A stretch of 64,000 bases of DNA from CAZFVY01 sp964522665 (GCA_964522665.1 CAZFVY010000021.1:1-64000), one strand, 5' to 3'. Counted from the first letter of the stretch, positions 19,401 to 28,477 are shown. Program-made: numbers and translations. Notes: generated by a model not told the origin, from the sequence alone.

Positions 19401-22400
19401 TAGGCTCCATCACCAATGGGAGTAACGTCGTTTTCGCGACTTTTTTGCCACCAAATCTGGGGTTGCCTCGCGCGACCGGCGCGGACGTGGACCTCTACGT
19501 CTCGACGAATTCGGCGTTGACCAATCTTGACCCGGTTGTCCTGGCGTCGGCCGATAAGTCGGTCGGTCGCGGCGGCACCGAGTTCGTATTTTACACGAAC
19601 GCTCCGCTCGGCCAGGTCTATTACGTCGGCGTCAAGTCGGAAGACCAGCAGGGCGCCGAGTATGCGTTCATCGGCCTCTCGAGCAATATCCCGTTTGACC
19701 AAAGGGACGCGTTCGGCAACTTCATCGTGCAGGGGCAGCCGTTGCATGTTCCAATTCCTGACGGTTCGGCGGCGCACCCCGGAGGCGTGCTGATTTTTGC
19801 CCTCGCGACCCAGCCCATGCTCGTTCAGAAGGTCATCGTCAACAACGTCATTACGCATCCCAACATCGGTGACTTGCTTGGCAACGTGAGTCACAGCCAG
19901 AAGTTCGTCGTCCTGAACAATCATACGCTGGACAACGGCAATACCAATTTGTTGCACACATTCGTCTATGATGATAGTTCGAGCGGCCAAACGGTGAACA
20001 GCATTCATACCGACGGTCCCGGAAGCCTGAATGACTTCATCGGAGAACAAGGGCAGGGGCTTTGGCTGCTGACTATGGTGGATAATTCCCCCGGCTTTTC
20101 CGGCGTCGAAGAAAACTTCTCGCTGCTCCTCCAGCCCAGTCCGCTCGGCACGCCGACCGGCGTTCACGATACGGTCCAGGGGAACCGCGAAAACTGCTAT
20201 TTTATTGACGTGCCGGCGACGGCCAGCCAGTTGAACGTCCTGATGAGCGACATGTCCGGACCGTTGAACGTGTACGTTCGCCGAGAGCAACTGCCGACCT
20301 CGACTTTGTTTGACAAGTCCGCGCTGATGACGCCCACCAGCGGCACGCTAACGCTTGGATTGCGCGACGTCCCGCCGCTCGTTTCGGGGCGCTATTTTGT
20401 TTGCGTATTCAACCCCGGCGCCAGCGCCGTCAGCTACACGATCACCATTAACACGTCGGCGAACTTGCCGGCGAACTTCGTGCTGCATGAAGACTCGACC
20501 GGCTCGTTACCGATTCAGGACGACGCGCTGACGCGGGCGATACTCAACGTCCCGCTACAACGACTGATCACCGAGTTGCAGGTGGGCGTTCGCATCGACC
20601 ATCCCCGCGCTTCGGATTTGGTGCTTCATTTGGTCAGTCCGCAAGGGACGCGCGTGCTGTTGGCTGAGAACCGTGGCGGACTAAGTACGCAGGGCTACGG
20701 AAGTGGAAGCGGCACGAACATGGTGATGGCGACGTTTGCGGATAATCCAGATTTGTCGGGCGTGCCTATTAAATTCGCAACCTCTCCATTCACGAATAAT
20801 CTGGCCGTCGTGGCGGCGACCAATCCACCCGTCATGGCGGACGGATTCGAAAACGCGACCCCGGGACTTTATCCCGCGGGCAGCTACGTCTCGGGTTGGC
20901 TCGTGGTGCATGGGACCGCGGAAGTGGAAGGGCCGCAAAATGGTCCGGATAGCGGAAACAATTTTCTGGTGCTCGGCGTCAACGCCAAGGGCGCGTCCAA
21001 GATTTCGACGAATATCGTGACCACGCCGGGCGGGCTTTACACGATTTCCTTTGCCTACAATGGCGGACCAAACGATTCGCTGGCCTTTCTGACGAACGGC
21101 GTCGCGGTAAAGTATTTTCAGTCGGTTGGACACTGGTACCATACTTCAATTGTGTTCCAAGCCCTCAGCCCGTTGACCTCGGTTGAATTGTCCACCCTGA
21201 CGACGGGCATCCCGGCCGTCGATTCCGTCAAAGTTTTCCAAAACCCGGCGGCGGCGCACTCTTACGTGTTGCCGGAAGAGGCGCTGACGAGCTTTGTCGG
21301 CGAATCGACGCTGGGCGACTGGACGCTGGAGATTCTCGATGATCGCGCTGGTCCGCCGGACGCGAACCCGGCGTTGCTGGCGTGGGAACTGCAATTCACA
21401 ATCGCGCCGACCAACACCACGACCGTGACGCTGACGAACTGCACTCCCTACACCGACGTCGTTTCGGGTAGCGATTTTAAGTATTTTGTGGTGGATGTTC
21501 CCCGGGCGGCCACGAGGGCGACGAATATCCTCGAAGGAACCGGCGATCTGGTCTTGTACGGTGATCAAACGGGGCTGCCGGTCGGCTCGCAGCCGCCGGA
21601 CTCATACTTGGTGGATGACAACGGCTGTTGCGGCTTGGGTGAGTCCCTGCTGCTGACCACCAATTCACCCGTGAACGCGCCGCTCAGGCCGGGCCAGCGC
21701 TACTATTTGGCGGTCGGAAATTTTCCGGGGTCGCCGGCCACTAACAGTTTCTCCCTCCGTGTTTGCTTCGACCACACGGACGCCGAGCTGTTTAACTTAA
21801 CCGCCCTGACCAATCAGATTCCCTATACAAACTCGATCCCCGCCACCAACGCGCTCGACTACTACCAATTCACGGTCTCCTCGAACGCCGTCAGTGTGAG
21901 CTTCGACCTTTTCCCCTTCGACGGAGACGTCAATTTGGTAGTCAGGAAGGCTCAAAATGTGGTCGATCCGCTGCCGACGACCAGCGTATTTGACTACGCC
22001 AGCGCGAATGGCGGGACGTTGCCTGACGAGGTGACCGTCGTGAGCAATTCAATTCCGGTTCCGCTTTCCGCGGGAGTGTGGTATTTGGGCGTTTACAACA
22101 CCACGACGAATACGGTCAACTACCGGATCGTAGCGACCGAGATCACCCAAGGGATTCCGGTCATTACCTTGACTAACGCGGTGCCCGATAATAGTTCAGC
22201 GGGCGTTAGCAGCGTCGCGGACAAATACTTCAAATTTACGGTGGGGACTAACGCTCCGGTGGTGGAGTTCGAAGTCTATAACTTGACGGGACCGGCGGAT
22301 TTCTTGATCCAAGACGGCGCCCCTCCGACCTACAGCGGCAACTACAGCCTCGCTCAAGTTTCGCCGACCTTGCCTGGCAAGTTCATAGTGCGGCAAAGCG

Positions 22401-24190
22401 ACAACTTCCCGGTGATCGCGGGAGATTGGTATCTGGCCGTGATCAATAGGGAACAAACGAATATCAATTACACGGTCCGTGCGACGGTCCTTTCAACCAA
22501 TCCGGTTTTCATCACCTTGACGAATGCCATACCGTACACGAACCTCGTCGCCGGTTCTAGCGCGACGACGGTTGAGTCCGACTATTATCAGATCAATGTC
22601 GCGACCAATACGAAGTACGCGGAATTCCGTCTTTTCCCTATTAGCGGAGGCGTGAGCCTCGAGGTGAGTAATGATCCCACGTTCCCGTCGCCACACTATA
22701 GCAGCGCCAATCCCGGGCCGAGTAACCAGACGATTCTGGTGGGGCAAGGGTCGGCGCCAGTTTCGCTTGGCTCCGGGTTGTGGTATCTGCGAGTCAGCAA
22801 CTTGGACGCGCCGGCCACCGTTTATTCGGTTCGTGTGGACGAGATACCTACCGGTGGAGCGGCAATCCTTCCGCTAGATGGCAATGAGTTGTCAGGAATA
22901 CTCGCCCCGGGCGCCCCCGACTATTATCTGCTGAGCGTGCCGACGAATGGGTTTATCTTTGTGGGTATCGATCCCTCAGTGATTGGGGTTGTGAATGCGT
23001 ATTTGCGGAAAGGCTTGCCGTATCCGGACGCGGTTAACTTTGACTTTAAGGGCGTCGAGAATCCTCTGGGCGGACAAGTGGACATCGACCCGAACAACGC
23101 GGTTGGCCCAGGAGATTATTATTTGATGATAACCAACACGAGCTCGGCCATCATCGACTATGGCGTCTTCGCTTCTCTCCGAATCATTGCGCCGCCACCG
23201 AACACTAATTTCGTTATCTCGCCTGGCGTGTCCGTGACGAACGGCTCGGTCTGCTTGACTTGGAATTCCGTCTTGAACGCGACGTACACCATCGAGGCCA
23301 AGACCAACCTTGCGGATGCCAACTGGAGTGTCGTCCTCACCAATGTGATCGGCGGAAGCCCCACTACACTGCAATGTTTTCCCGAGACCGGCGTGGATCG
23401 GTTCTTCCGCGTGGTGCAGGGGGCGATAACCAATCCGCCGGTCGTTCCGCCACCGACGAATTTTGTGATCAACCCTGGAGTGACTGTCACGAACGGCTCG
23501 GTCTGCTTGACTTGGAATTCTGTTTTGAACGCGACGTACACAATCGAGGCCAAGACCAACCTTGCGGACGCCAACTGGAGCGTCGTCCTTACCAATCTGA
23601 TCGGCGGAAGCCCCACAACGCAAAAATGTTTTCCCGAGACCGGTGTGGATCGGTTTTTCCGCGTAGTGCAGGGGGCGATAACCAATCCGCCGGTGGTTCC
23701 GCCACCGACGAACTTTGTGATTAACCCTGGGGTGACAGTCGCGAACGGTTTGGTGTGCTTAACTTGGAACTCTGTTTTGAACGCGACGTACGCCATCGAA
23801 GCCAAGACCAATCTTACGGACGCCAGCTGGAGCGTTGTCCTGACCAATTTGATCGGTGGAAGCCCCACAACCCAGAAATGTTTCCCCGAGACTGGCGTGG
23901 ATCGATTCTTCCGGGTGGTGCAGGGCTCAATAACCAACCCTCCGGTGGTTCCGCCATCGACGAATTTACTGATCAACCCCGGGGTGACGGTCACTACTGG
24001 TTCGGTCTGCTTGACTTGGAATTCTATCTCGAACGCGACCTATAGCATCCAATACAAGACGCATCTTACAGACGCAGCTTGGAGCGATGTTGCCACAAAC
24101 ATCGTGGGCGCGAGTTCAACGACGAAGAAATGCTTTCCGGAGACAGGGGTAAATGGGTTCTTCCGTGTCGTTCAAGTTGCCGCACCATAA
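16406..24190 (+). CDS. Giant secreted subtilisin-like (S8) protease with P-domain, PPC-like and tandem C-terminal repeats
   Basis: The 2594-aa protein has a short basic start and one hydrophobic segment (about residues 8-20). A propeptide follows, then an S8 catalytic domain with Asp308 (NDSGVDSSHPDL), His336 (GHGTHVAG) and Ser696 (GTSMSAAS). The Asp-to-Ser span is long because of an insertion with a PA-like segment. Behind it come P-domain-like modules (one with RIDHPRASDLVLHLVSPQGT). A galactose-binding-like module (GLYPAGSYVSGW) and several PPC-like repeats follow (DYYQFTVSSN and similar). The C-terminus has four tandem 84-residue repeats. All catalytic residues are present. It directly follows the K-like tip gene, so it is a candidate substrate of the pseudopilus machine. 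Whether it stays cell-bound is unknown. Confidence 0.85.
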   Translation: MRFSSRTWSLLSLALFLAAYFLWQEGEKLEARRRSSAPAIRSTQPKSGSPLTNLLSFQRSSTVRPPARVAATTNRFAHRLSNTAQPLAQLMRRDTAILLRNALIDTANGAKLAVPPALKASGSPGSYIVQSKGPLDDAFRARLRDAGATVVAYVPNNAYLVRASAEAAYQLAAAPTTQAILPYEPYYKLSADLLNFALDGSPMTGDGLLNVLLFPGTRDSASAALRALGAEPVSVERSTFGPQLVVKAPADSLLAIARLGDVQAIEPRSARAFMNDLTRVRLSVATNTTTPVNYLNLTGSNVVVNVNDSGVDSSHPDLAGRLLSSDTNALQDLDGHGTHVAGIIASSGGLSSTVTGASGSVSNASFRGLAPAAKLFVLPVDPNFGPLVSDAYLQETAARTNVFISNNSWNYTGAADYDLAAASYDAAVRDALPETPGSQPLLFVFSAGNAGFGDQQGQNGESGSVASPATAKNVITVGALDSIRGITNQVVLTDPNSGITTTNALFLPDTSDDTLVAPFSSRGNVGVGTEGTYGRFKPDLVAPGTFIVSTRSASWKPLLVLTNYSTNVVSGQLIDPRGTNQYAVFVPDNAVQFGVQVIPNFESPSPFPGLPIDLLLGDSYPTSRDFVRTNYFSVPPDRPLIAGDWSYSIVNPGNTQVSFDLVTTLITTNGNGNYYQVLSKLNNGLGQYYRYESGTSMSAASVSGLLALMQEFFQRQLSLTNFSPALMKALLINGARSAGPIYDLTPQNSLNIQGWGVPNITNSIPLALTNASDQTSWPVRFFDQATNRVLATGQRQSWTLKLSAAAQQAPLRVTLVWTDPPGNPAVGVKLVNDLDLVVTDPQSGTVYLGNDIDPGSDFNTARDPSNVGTNDIVNNVENVFLPAAGSSNLVISVIARRVNVNAVTANTNDVVQDYALVISSGNGDVDSPITELTALPSVPAPPPTVTTLTNGAPLLHERVGANFPLTNVLGGEVSQWNFYVFTNSPPATNSAAYTNSASVGSITNGSNVVFATFLPPNLGLPRATGADVDLYVSTNSALTNLDPVVLASADKSVGRGGTEFVFYTNAPLGQVYYVGVKSEDQQGAEYAFIGLSSNIPFDQRDAFGNFIVQGQPLHVPIPDGSAAHPGGVLIFALATQPMLVQKVIVNNVITHPNIGDLLGNVSHSQKFVVLNNHTLDNGNTNLLHTFVYDDSSSGQTVNSIHTDGPGSLNDFIGEQGQGLWLLTMVDNSPGFSGVEENFSLLLQPSPLGTPTGVHDTVQGNRENCYFIDVPATASQLNVLMSDMSGPLNVYVRREQLPTSTLFDKSALMTPTSGTLTLGLRDVPPLVSGRYFVCVFNPGASAVSYTITINTSANLPANFVLHEDSTGSLPIQDDALTRAILNVPLQRLITELQVGVRIDHPRASDLVLHLVSPQGTRVLLAENRGGLSTQGYGSGSGTNMVMATFADNPDLSGVPIKFATSPFTNNLAVVAATNPPVMADGFENATPGLYPAGSYVSGWLVVHGTAEVEGPQNGPDSGNNFLVLGVNAKGASKISTNIVTTPGGLYTISFAYNGGPNDSLAFLTNGVAVKYFQSVGHWYHTSIVFQALSPLTSVELSTLTTGIPAVDSVKVFQNPAAAHSYVLPEEALTSFVGESTLGDWTLEILDDRAGPPDANPALLAWELQFTIAPTNTTTVTLTNCTPYTDVVSGSDFKYFVVDVPRAATRATNILEGTGDLVLYGDQTGLPVGSQPPDSYLVDDNGCCGLGESLLLTTNSPVNAPLRPGQRYYLAVGNFPGSPATNSFSLRVCFDHTDAELFNLTALTNQIPYTNSIPATNALDYYQFTVSSNAVSVSFDLFPFDGDVNLVVRKAQNVVDPLPTTSVFDYASANGGTLPDEVTVVSNSIPVPLSAGVWYLGVYNTTTNTVNYRIVATEITQGIPVITLTNAVPDNSSAGVSSVADKYFKFTVGTNAPVVEFEVYNLTGPADFLIQDGAPPTYSGNYSLAQVSPTLPGKFIVRQSDNFPVIAGDWYLAVINREQTNINYTVRATVLSTNPVFITLTNAIPYTNLVAGSSATTVESDYYQINVATNTKYAEFRLFPISGGVSLEVSNDPTFPSPHYSSANPGPSNQTILVGQGSAPVSLGSGLWYLRVSNLDAPATVYSVRVDEIPTGGAAILPLDGNELSGILAPGAPDYYLLSVPTNGFIFVGIDPSVIGVVNAYLRKGLPYPDAVNFDFKGVENPLGGQVDIDPNNAVGPGDYYLMITNTSSAIIDYGVFASLRIIAPPPNTNFVISPGVSVTNGSVCLTWNSVLNATYTIEAKTNLADANWSVVLTNVIGGSPTTLQCFPETGVDRFFRVVQGAITNPPVVPPPTNFVINPGVTVTNGSVCLTWNSVLNATYTIEAKTNLADANWSVVLTNLIGGSPTTQKCFPETGVDRFFRVVQGAITNPPVVPPPTNFVINPGVTVANGLVCLTWNSVLNATYAIEAKTNLTDASWSVVLTNLIGGSPTTQKCFPETGVDRFFRVVQGSITNPPVVPPSTNLLINPGVTVTTGSVCLTWNSISNATYSIQYKTHLTDAAWSDVATNIVGASSTTKKCFPETGVNGFFRVVQVAAP
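23190..24187 (+). repeat. Four tandem 252-bp repeats encoding an 84-aa C-terminal module
   Basis: The stretch TGACTTGGAATTC and its variants recur at 23256, 23508, 23760 and 24012, exactly 252 bp apart. Each unit encodes TNFVI-PGV, then VCLTWNS, ATYTIEAKTNL, NW and a closing CFPETGVDRFFRVVQ. Units 1-3 are close to identical at the DNA level; unit 4 is more diverged and ends the protein. The even spacing and high identity point to recent tandem duplication or gene conversion. Confidence 0.9.
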
Positions 24191-24274
24191 GCGTCGATCT
24201 ACGGTTTTAAGATGGTCGCGGGTTGAGGCGTGCGTGGCGAAGGGCTCGGTGTTGATTTGCAAACGGGGAGGCGT

Positions 24275-24314
24275 CAAAGAATTGGCTTGAAAAACCGACT
24301 CCGATCGGTATTGT
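24275..24314 (+). promoter_or_regulatory. Candidate promoter of the flagellin gene
   Basis: Two overlapping readings are possible. A flagellar sigma28-like pair, CAAAGAAT (24275-24282), 11 nt, ACCGACTC (24294-24301), matches the consensus only partly. A sigma70-like pair, TTGAAA (24287-24292), 16 nt, TATTGT (24309-24314), is also moderate. Either would leave a leader of more than 120 nt before the ATG at 24453. I cannot decide between them. Confidence 0.3.
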
Positions 24315-24452
24315 ATAGGCGTTGGTTCACCTAAATTGCGGCTTCGAGCCACAATTGAGGGGTGAATCCACGCTCCGGCGGCTCGCGCTGAAGGGACTTG
24401 AATCCGTTTCGGCGGGCGGTTCGTAGCGGTCAGACAGAAACGGGATCACGAT

Positions 24453-25316
24453 ATGGCCGTCAATCCAATCTTTTCGATCGATGCCAATAGTTCGGCGCTG
24501 ACGACGTTGGGCTTTTTGAATTCAACCTCGGTGGATTTGGCGAATTCGCTGGCTCGCCTTTCGTCGGGATTAAGAATTGTCTCTCCGGCTGACGACCCCG
24601 GAGGTTTGGCGCAATCGATCACGCTCTCCGCCCAGGCGAGCCGGGCCACGGCCGCGTCCACGGTCATTACCAACGCGACCAGCTTCAGCAACAGCCAGAA
24701 TTCATTCCTTACCCAGGTGCAAAGCTCGTTGACGCAGCTCAGCGATTTGGCGGTTTCAGCGCAGAGCGGCACGGCGACGCCGGCGGACATCTCCACCTAC
24801 ACGACAGAATTTGTTCAGTTGCAGAACTTTATCAGTGATGTCGGCAATAAGCAGTTCAACGGCATCAACCTTTTCGGCGGGCAGGGCCTCTCGGTGATCA
24901 CCGGCGGTGATTCAAGCAATACCTTTAACCTGACGCCGATCGATCTGGCCAACGCGTCACCGTCCGTGGGGCTGGCTTCGGCCTACGACACCTCGGCGGT
25001 CACCATCGGCACGGCCGCGGCCGCCGCCTCCGCGCAGAGCGTGATCGCGACGGCGATACAGACGGTCGGCATGATGATCGCCAACGTCGGCTCGAACGTG
25101 GAGCGACTGAATCTCACCAACGATAGCCAAACGAGCCTGGCCACGAACCTCACCAACGCGAGCAACGCCATCACGAAGGTTGACCTGCCGACCGAGATCG
25201 CGAATTTCTCGCAATTATCTTTGCTCCAACAGACGCAGAACGAGGCGTTGGCGCAGGAACTGTTGCTGCCGCAGCTCAGCCTCAACTTGTTGACCAGCTT
25301 GCCCAAGCTGGGTTGA
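24453..25316 (+). CDS. fliC: Flagellin
   Basis: The 287-aa filament protein has the conserved flagellin N-terminal helix region (STSVDLANSLARLSSGLRI-SPADDPGGLAQS, typical of the N-terminal D0/D1 region) and a C-terminal region with NVERLNLTND, DLPTEIANFSQLSLLQQ and a terminal LNLLTSL. The N-terminal start AVNPIFSIDANSSAL is divergent, lacking the usual INTN. The central variable domain is almost absent, so the subunit resembles a minimal flagellin with D0/D1 only. It is exported by the flagellar type III apparatus. It stands alone here between the protease gene and a convergent methyltransferase gene; the only other flagellar gene seen is the flgN-like one at 287-784. Confidence 0.88.
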   Translation: MAVNPIFSIDANSSALTTLGFLNSTSVDLANSLARLSSGLRIVSPADDPGGLAQSITLSAQASRATAASTVITNATSFSNSQNSFLTQVQSSLTQLSDLAVSAQSGTATPADISTYTTEFVQLQNFISDVGNKQFNGINLFGGQGLSVITGGDSSNTFNLTPIDLANASPSVGLASAYDTSAVTIGTAAAAASAQSVIATAIQTVGMMIANVGSNVERLNLTNDSQTSLATNLTNASNAITKVDLPTEIANFSQLSLLQQTQNEALAQELLLPQLSLNLLTSLPKLG

Positions 25317-25336
25317 CGCCGGTGAGCCGCGGCGTC
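25315..25336. terminator. Stem-loop between flagellin and rlmI
   Basis: GACGCCG (25315-25321) pairs with CGGCGTC (25330-25336) over an 8-nt loop, right at the flagellin stop codon in the 45-bp gap between convergent genes. No T-run follows, so it may only protect 3' ends or act weakly. Confidence 0.3.
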
Positions 25337-25360
25337 GGTTCGCCCCCTCCGCGCAGGCGC

Positions 25361-26584
25361 CTACGGGACCACCTCGTAAGCGAAGCCTTTGAGGTACTCG
25401 GTCTCGGGAATCGCGGGAATAATCGGATGGTCGGGAGACTGGGAGAATGTGTCGATGCGCCGCAGCAGCCTGCGAGCGTCGTAGGCGGCCGCCATAATGG
25501 CCTCCTGGAAGGTGACCGCGTCAACGTGATGCGAGCAGCAGAACGTGGCCAACAGGCCGCCCGGCTTCAGAAGCTTTAGCGCGCGCAGATGGATTTCCTT
25601 GTATCCGCGAAGGGCGTCCTGAACGGCGGCGCGGTTCCGGGTGAATGAGGGAGGGTCGAGAATCACGACGTCAAATCGCGGGATGACCTTTTCGTGCGGC
25701 TTGACGGCGGTTTGCGCGTTCAACCAATCGAACACGTTCACCGTTTCGAACGAGCACTGGCCCGCCAATCCGTTGCGAGCCGCGTTGCGTTCCGACACCG
25801 CGACGGCGTCGGCGCTCTGATCCAAGCCATGCACCCGGCTCGCGCCGGCTCGCGCGGCGTGCAGCGCAAATCCTCCGTGGAACGAGAAGCAATCGAGAAC
25901 CTGGGCGCCAGCCGGGAAATTCGCCAACTCCGCGACTCGCTGATAGTTCACCTGCTGATCGAGGTACAAGCCGGTCTTATGGCCGTGAAGGAGGTCCACC
26001 TCGAACTGGAGGCCATTGAGCCGGACGATAAAGGGTTCGGCGGCGTCTGGCGCCCAGGCCCCGGCGAGCACGCCGCAGATTTCCGGCAAGCCCTCGAATT
26101 TGCGCGAGGCGATGTCGTTCCTCTCCAGAATCGCCCGAGGGTTCAAGACGGCCTGGAGCGCGGCGACGATCATAGCCTTGCGCTGATCCATTCCGAGCGC
26201 GGAGGTTTGGACGACGAGGACATCCTCGTATTTGTCCACCGTCAGGCCGCTGAGGAAATCGCTCTCGGCGTTGACGACGCGAAAACTGCTGGCGCCCGGG
26301 AGCCGGCGTTGTCGGAGCGACAGCGCGGCGCGAATCCTAGTCTCGAAGAACGCTTGATCGATCGGCGTGCGTTCCGTCGCGAGGAGGCGGACGTTGATCT
26401 TCGACTTTGAATTGTAGATTCCGACGCCGAGAAACCGTTGCCGGTGATCCTTGACTTGAACGATGTCGCCATCCGTAACGGGGGCGGTCAGTCGAAGAAT
26501 GGAGCCTTGGTAAATCCAGGGATGGCCACCAACCACTCGGTCGGCCTCACCGGGGCGAAGTAAAACGGTCGTAATCTTGTCCAT
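25361..26584 (-). CDS. rlmI: 23S rRNA (cytosine-C5)-methyltransferase, RlmI family
   Basis: The 407-aa protein has an N-terminal PUA-like domain (VLLRPGEADRVVGGHPWIYQGSI, then GDIVQVKD). The central EEHD-like region contains QTSALGMDQRK and HGHKTGLYLDQQ. The C-terminal Rossmann SAM domain has LDCFSFHGGFALHAARAGAS-VHGLDQS, then DVVILDPPSF and CCSHHV. RlmI methylates C1962 of 23S rRNA in E. coli. The catalytic Cys is probably in the FCCSHH segment. The start is the ATG at 26584, and the 147-bp gap to ilvD upstream holds no gene. Family members of related specificity exist, so the exact base is inferred. Confidence 0.82.
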   Translation of the reverse strand: MDKITTVLLRPGEADRVVGGHPWIYQGSILRLTAPVTDGDIVQVKDHRQRFLGVGIYNSKSKINVRLLATERTPIDQAFFETRIRAALSLRQRRLPGASSFRVVNAESDFLSGLTVDKYEDVLVVQTSALGMDQRKAMIVAALQAVLNPRAILERNDIASRKFEGLPEICGVLAGAWAPDAAEPFIVRLNGLQFEVDLLHGHKTGLYLDQQVNYQRVAELANFPAGAQVLDCFSFHGGFALHAARAGASRVHGLDQSADAVAVSERNAARNGLAGQCSFETVNVFDWLNAQTAVKPHEKVIPRFDVVILDPPSFTRNRAAVQDALRGYKEIHLRALKLLKPGGLLATFCCSHHVDAVTFQEAIMAAAYDARRLLRRIDTFSQSPDHPIIPAIPETEYLKGFAYEVVP

Positions 26585-26731
26585 GAGTTTGTAAACAGGC
26601 CAAAGAGGGCAGGGCGCTCATCCCGAGACGGACGGGGAGCGCGCCAGCCGTTAAACCTTAAAACGCGCCTGCGCGACGGGTGATATACCCGAACTGGAGA
26701 CTTTATCCGTGAGTGAAGGGCCGGGGCGAGG

Positions 26732-28462
26732 TTATAATTGCAAATTCTTGTCGGTCACCGCCCCGTAGGTTGCGGAGGTGACCAGATGGGCGTATTTCGC
26801 GAGGACTCCGTGCAGATAGCGCGGTTTGGGCGCTTTCCAAGCGCGGCGCCGAAGTTTCAATTCTCGTTCGGAGACTTCCAGCGTCAGTTGGCGGCGCTGC
26901 GCGTCAATCGTGATGCGGTCGCCATTCTTGACTAAGGCGAGATTACCGCCGACGTACGCCTCCGGCGTGATGTGCCCGACCACGAATCCGTGCGTTCCGC
27001 CGGAGAACCGCCCGTCGGTGATTAGCGCGACATCCTTGCCCAAGCCTTTGCCCATGATCGCGGAAGTCGGGGCGAGCATCTCCCGCATTCCCGGCCCGCC
27101 TTTAGGCCCTTCGTAACGGATGACGATGACGTCGCCTTTCTGAACGGTGTCGTCCAGGATCCGCTTCAAGGCTTCCTCTTCCGAATTGAACACCCGCGCA
27201 ATCCCGCTGAAAAGTTGACCTTCCTTGCCGGAGATTTTGGCGACACCGCCTTCCGACGCCAAATTGCCGTAGAGGATGACGAGGTGGCTGTCCTTTTTGA
27301 TGGGATTGTCCAACGGGCGGATGATCGTTTGCCCGGCGGGGTACGGCTTCGTCTGAGCCAGGTTTTCGGCCAGAGATTTGCCCGTGACGGTAAGGCAATC
27401 TCCGTGCAGCAAGCCGCCGTCGAGCAGCGCCTTCATCATCGGGGTGATACCGCCGATGGCGACCAATTCTGACATGAGATGCTTCCCAGATGGCTTCAAA
27501 TCCGCCAGTACGGGGACGCGCTTTCCGATGCGCGTGAAATCGTCGATTCCCAACTTGACCCCGGCCGCGCTGGCTATCGCCAAGAGATGTAGGACGGCGT
27601 TGGTCGAACCGCCGAGCGCGATGACGACGGTAATGGCGTTTTCAAAGGCTTTGCGCGTCAGGATGTCGCGTGGACGCAGGCCAAGGCGCAACAGTTCGAC
27701 CACGGCCGCGCCGGCGCGCCGGCAGTCGGCCATCTTGGCCGGGGAAATCGCCGCCTGGGCGGAACTATCGGGCAGACTCATGCCGAGCGCCTCGATGGCC
27801 GAGGCCATGGTGTTGGCGGTGTACATGCCGCCGCAGGAGCCGGGCCCCGGGATGGCGCACGCTTCGATCGCCTGCAATTCCTGGTCGTCGATCTTCTTGT
27901 TCGCGTGGGCGCCGACCGCCTCAAAGACCGAAACGATGTCAAGATTCCGTCCGTTAAGGCAGCCGGGAAGAATCGTCCCTCCGTACACGAAAACCGCCGG
28001 ACGATTCATGCGTGCGATCGCCATGAGGCAGCCCGGCATGTTCTTGTCGCAACCGCCGATCGCGACCAAGCCGTCCATTCCTTCACAGCCGACCACGGTT
28101 TCAACGGAGTCCGCGATAACCTCGCGTGAGACCAGGGAGTATTTCATCCCTTCGGAGCCCATGGAAATGCCGTCGGAAACGGTGATCGTATTGAAGATGA
28201 TTGCCTTGCCACCGCCTTGGTCCGCGCCGGCGGCCGCTTCCACCGCCAGTTTATCGATGTGCATGTTGCACGGCGTGACCATGCTCCAGGTTGAAGCGAT
28301 GCCGATGAGCGGTTTCTTAAAATCCTCTGGCTTGAAGCCGACCGGATAAAGCATCGCCCGGCTTGGCGCTCGCTCGGGGCCGTCGAGCACGATGCTGGAG
28401 AATGGTCGCATGGAAGGCGCCTCTTTGGCTGCCTTGGACGGCTTGGATTTGGAGTTCTTCAT
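26732..28462 (-). CDS. ilvD: Dihydroxy-acid dehydratase
   Basis: This enzyme dehydrates 2,3-dihydroxy-isovalerate and 2,3-dihydroxy-3-methylvalerate in valine, leucine and isoleucine synthesis. The 576-aa length is typical. The three Fe-S ligand cysteines are in MVTPCNMHID, GGCDKNMPGC and GPGSCGGMYTANTM. Further signature segments are GSTNAVLHLLAIA and DGRFSGGTHGFVVGHITPEA near the C-terminus. The N-terminus has a short Lys-rich tail (MKNSKSKPSKAAK) that is not part of the fold. It lies 15 bp downstream of the SMP-30-like gene and probably shares its transcript. No other ilv genes are in the window. Confidence 0.95.
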   Translation of the reverse strand: MKNSKSKPSKAAKEAPSMRPFSSIVLDGPERAPSRAMLYPVGFKPEDFKKPLIGIASTWSMVTPCNMHIDKLAVEAAAGADQGGGKAIIFNTITVSDGISMGSEGMKYSLVSREVIADSVETVVGCEGMDGLVAIGGCDKNMPGCLMAIARMNRPAVFVYGGTILPGCLNGRNLDIVSVFEAVGAHANKKIDDQELQAIEACAIPGPGSCGGMYTANTMASAIEALGMSLPDSSAQAAISPAKMADCRRAGAAVVELLRLGLRPRDILTRKAFENAITVVIALGGSTNAVLHLLAIASAAGVKLGIDDFTRIGKRVPVLADLKPSGKHLMSELVAIGGITPMMKALLDGGLLHGDCLTVTGKSLAENLAQTKPYPAGQTIIRPLDNPIKKDSHLVILYGNLASEGGVAKISGKEGQLFSGIARVFNSEEEALKRILDDTVQKGDVIVIRYEGPKGGPGMREMLAPTSAIMGKGLGKDVALITDGRFSGGTHGFVVGHITPEAYVGGNLALVKNGDRITIDAQRRQLTLEVSERELKLRRRAWKAPKPRYLHGVLAKYAHLVTSATYGAVTDKNLQL

Positions 28463-28477
28463 GTTCTGCTTGGCAAC

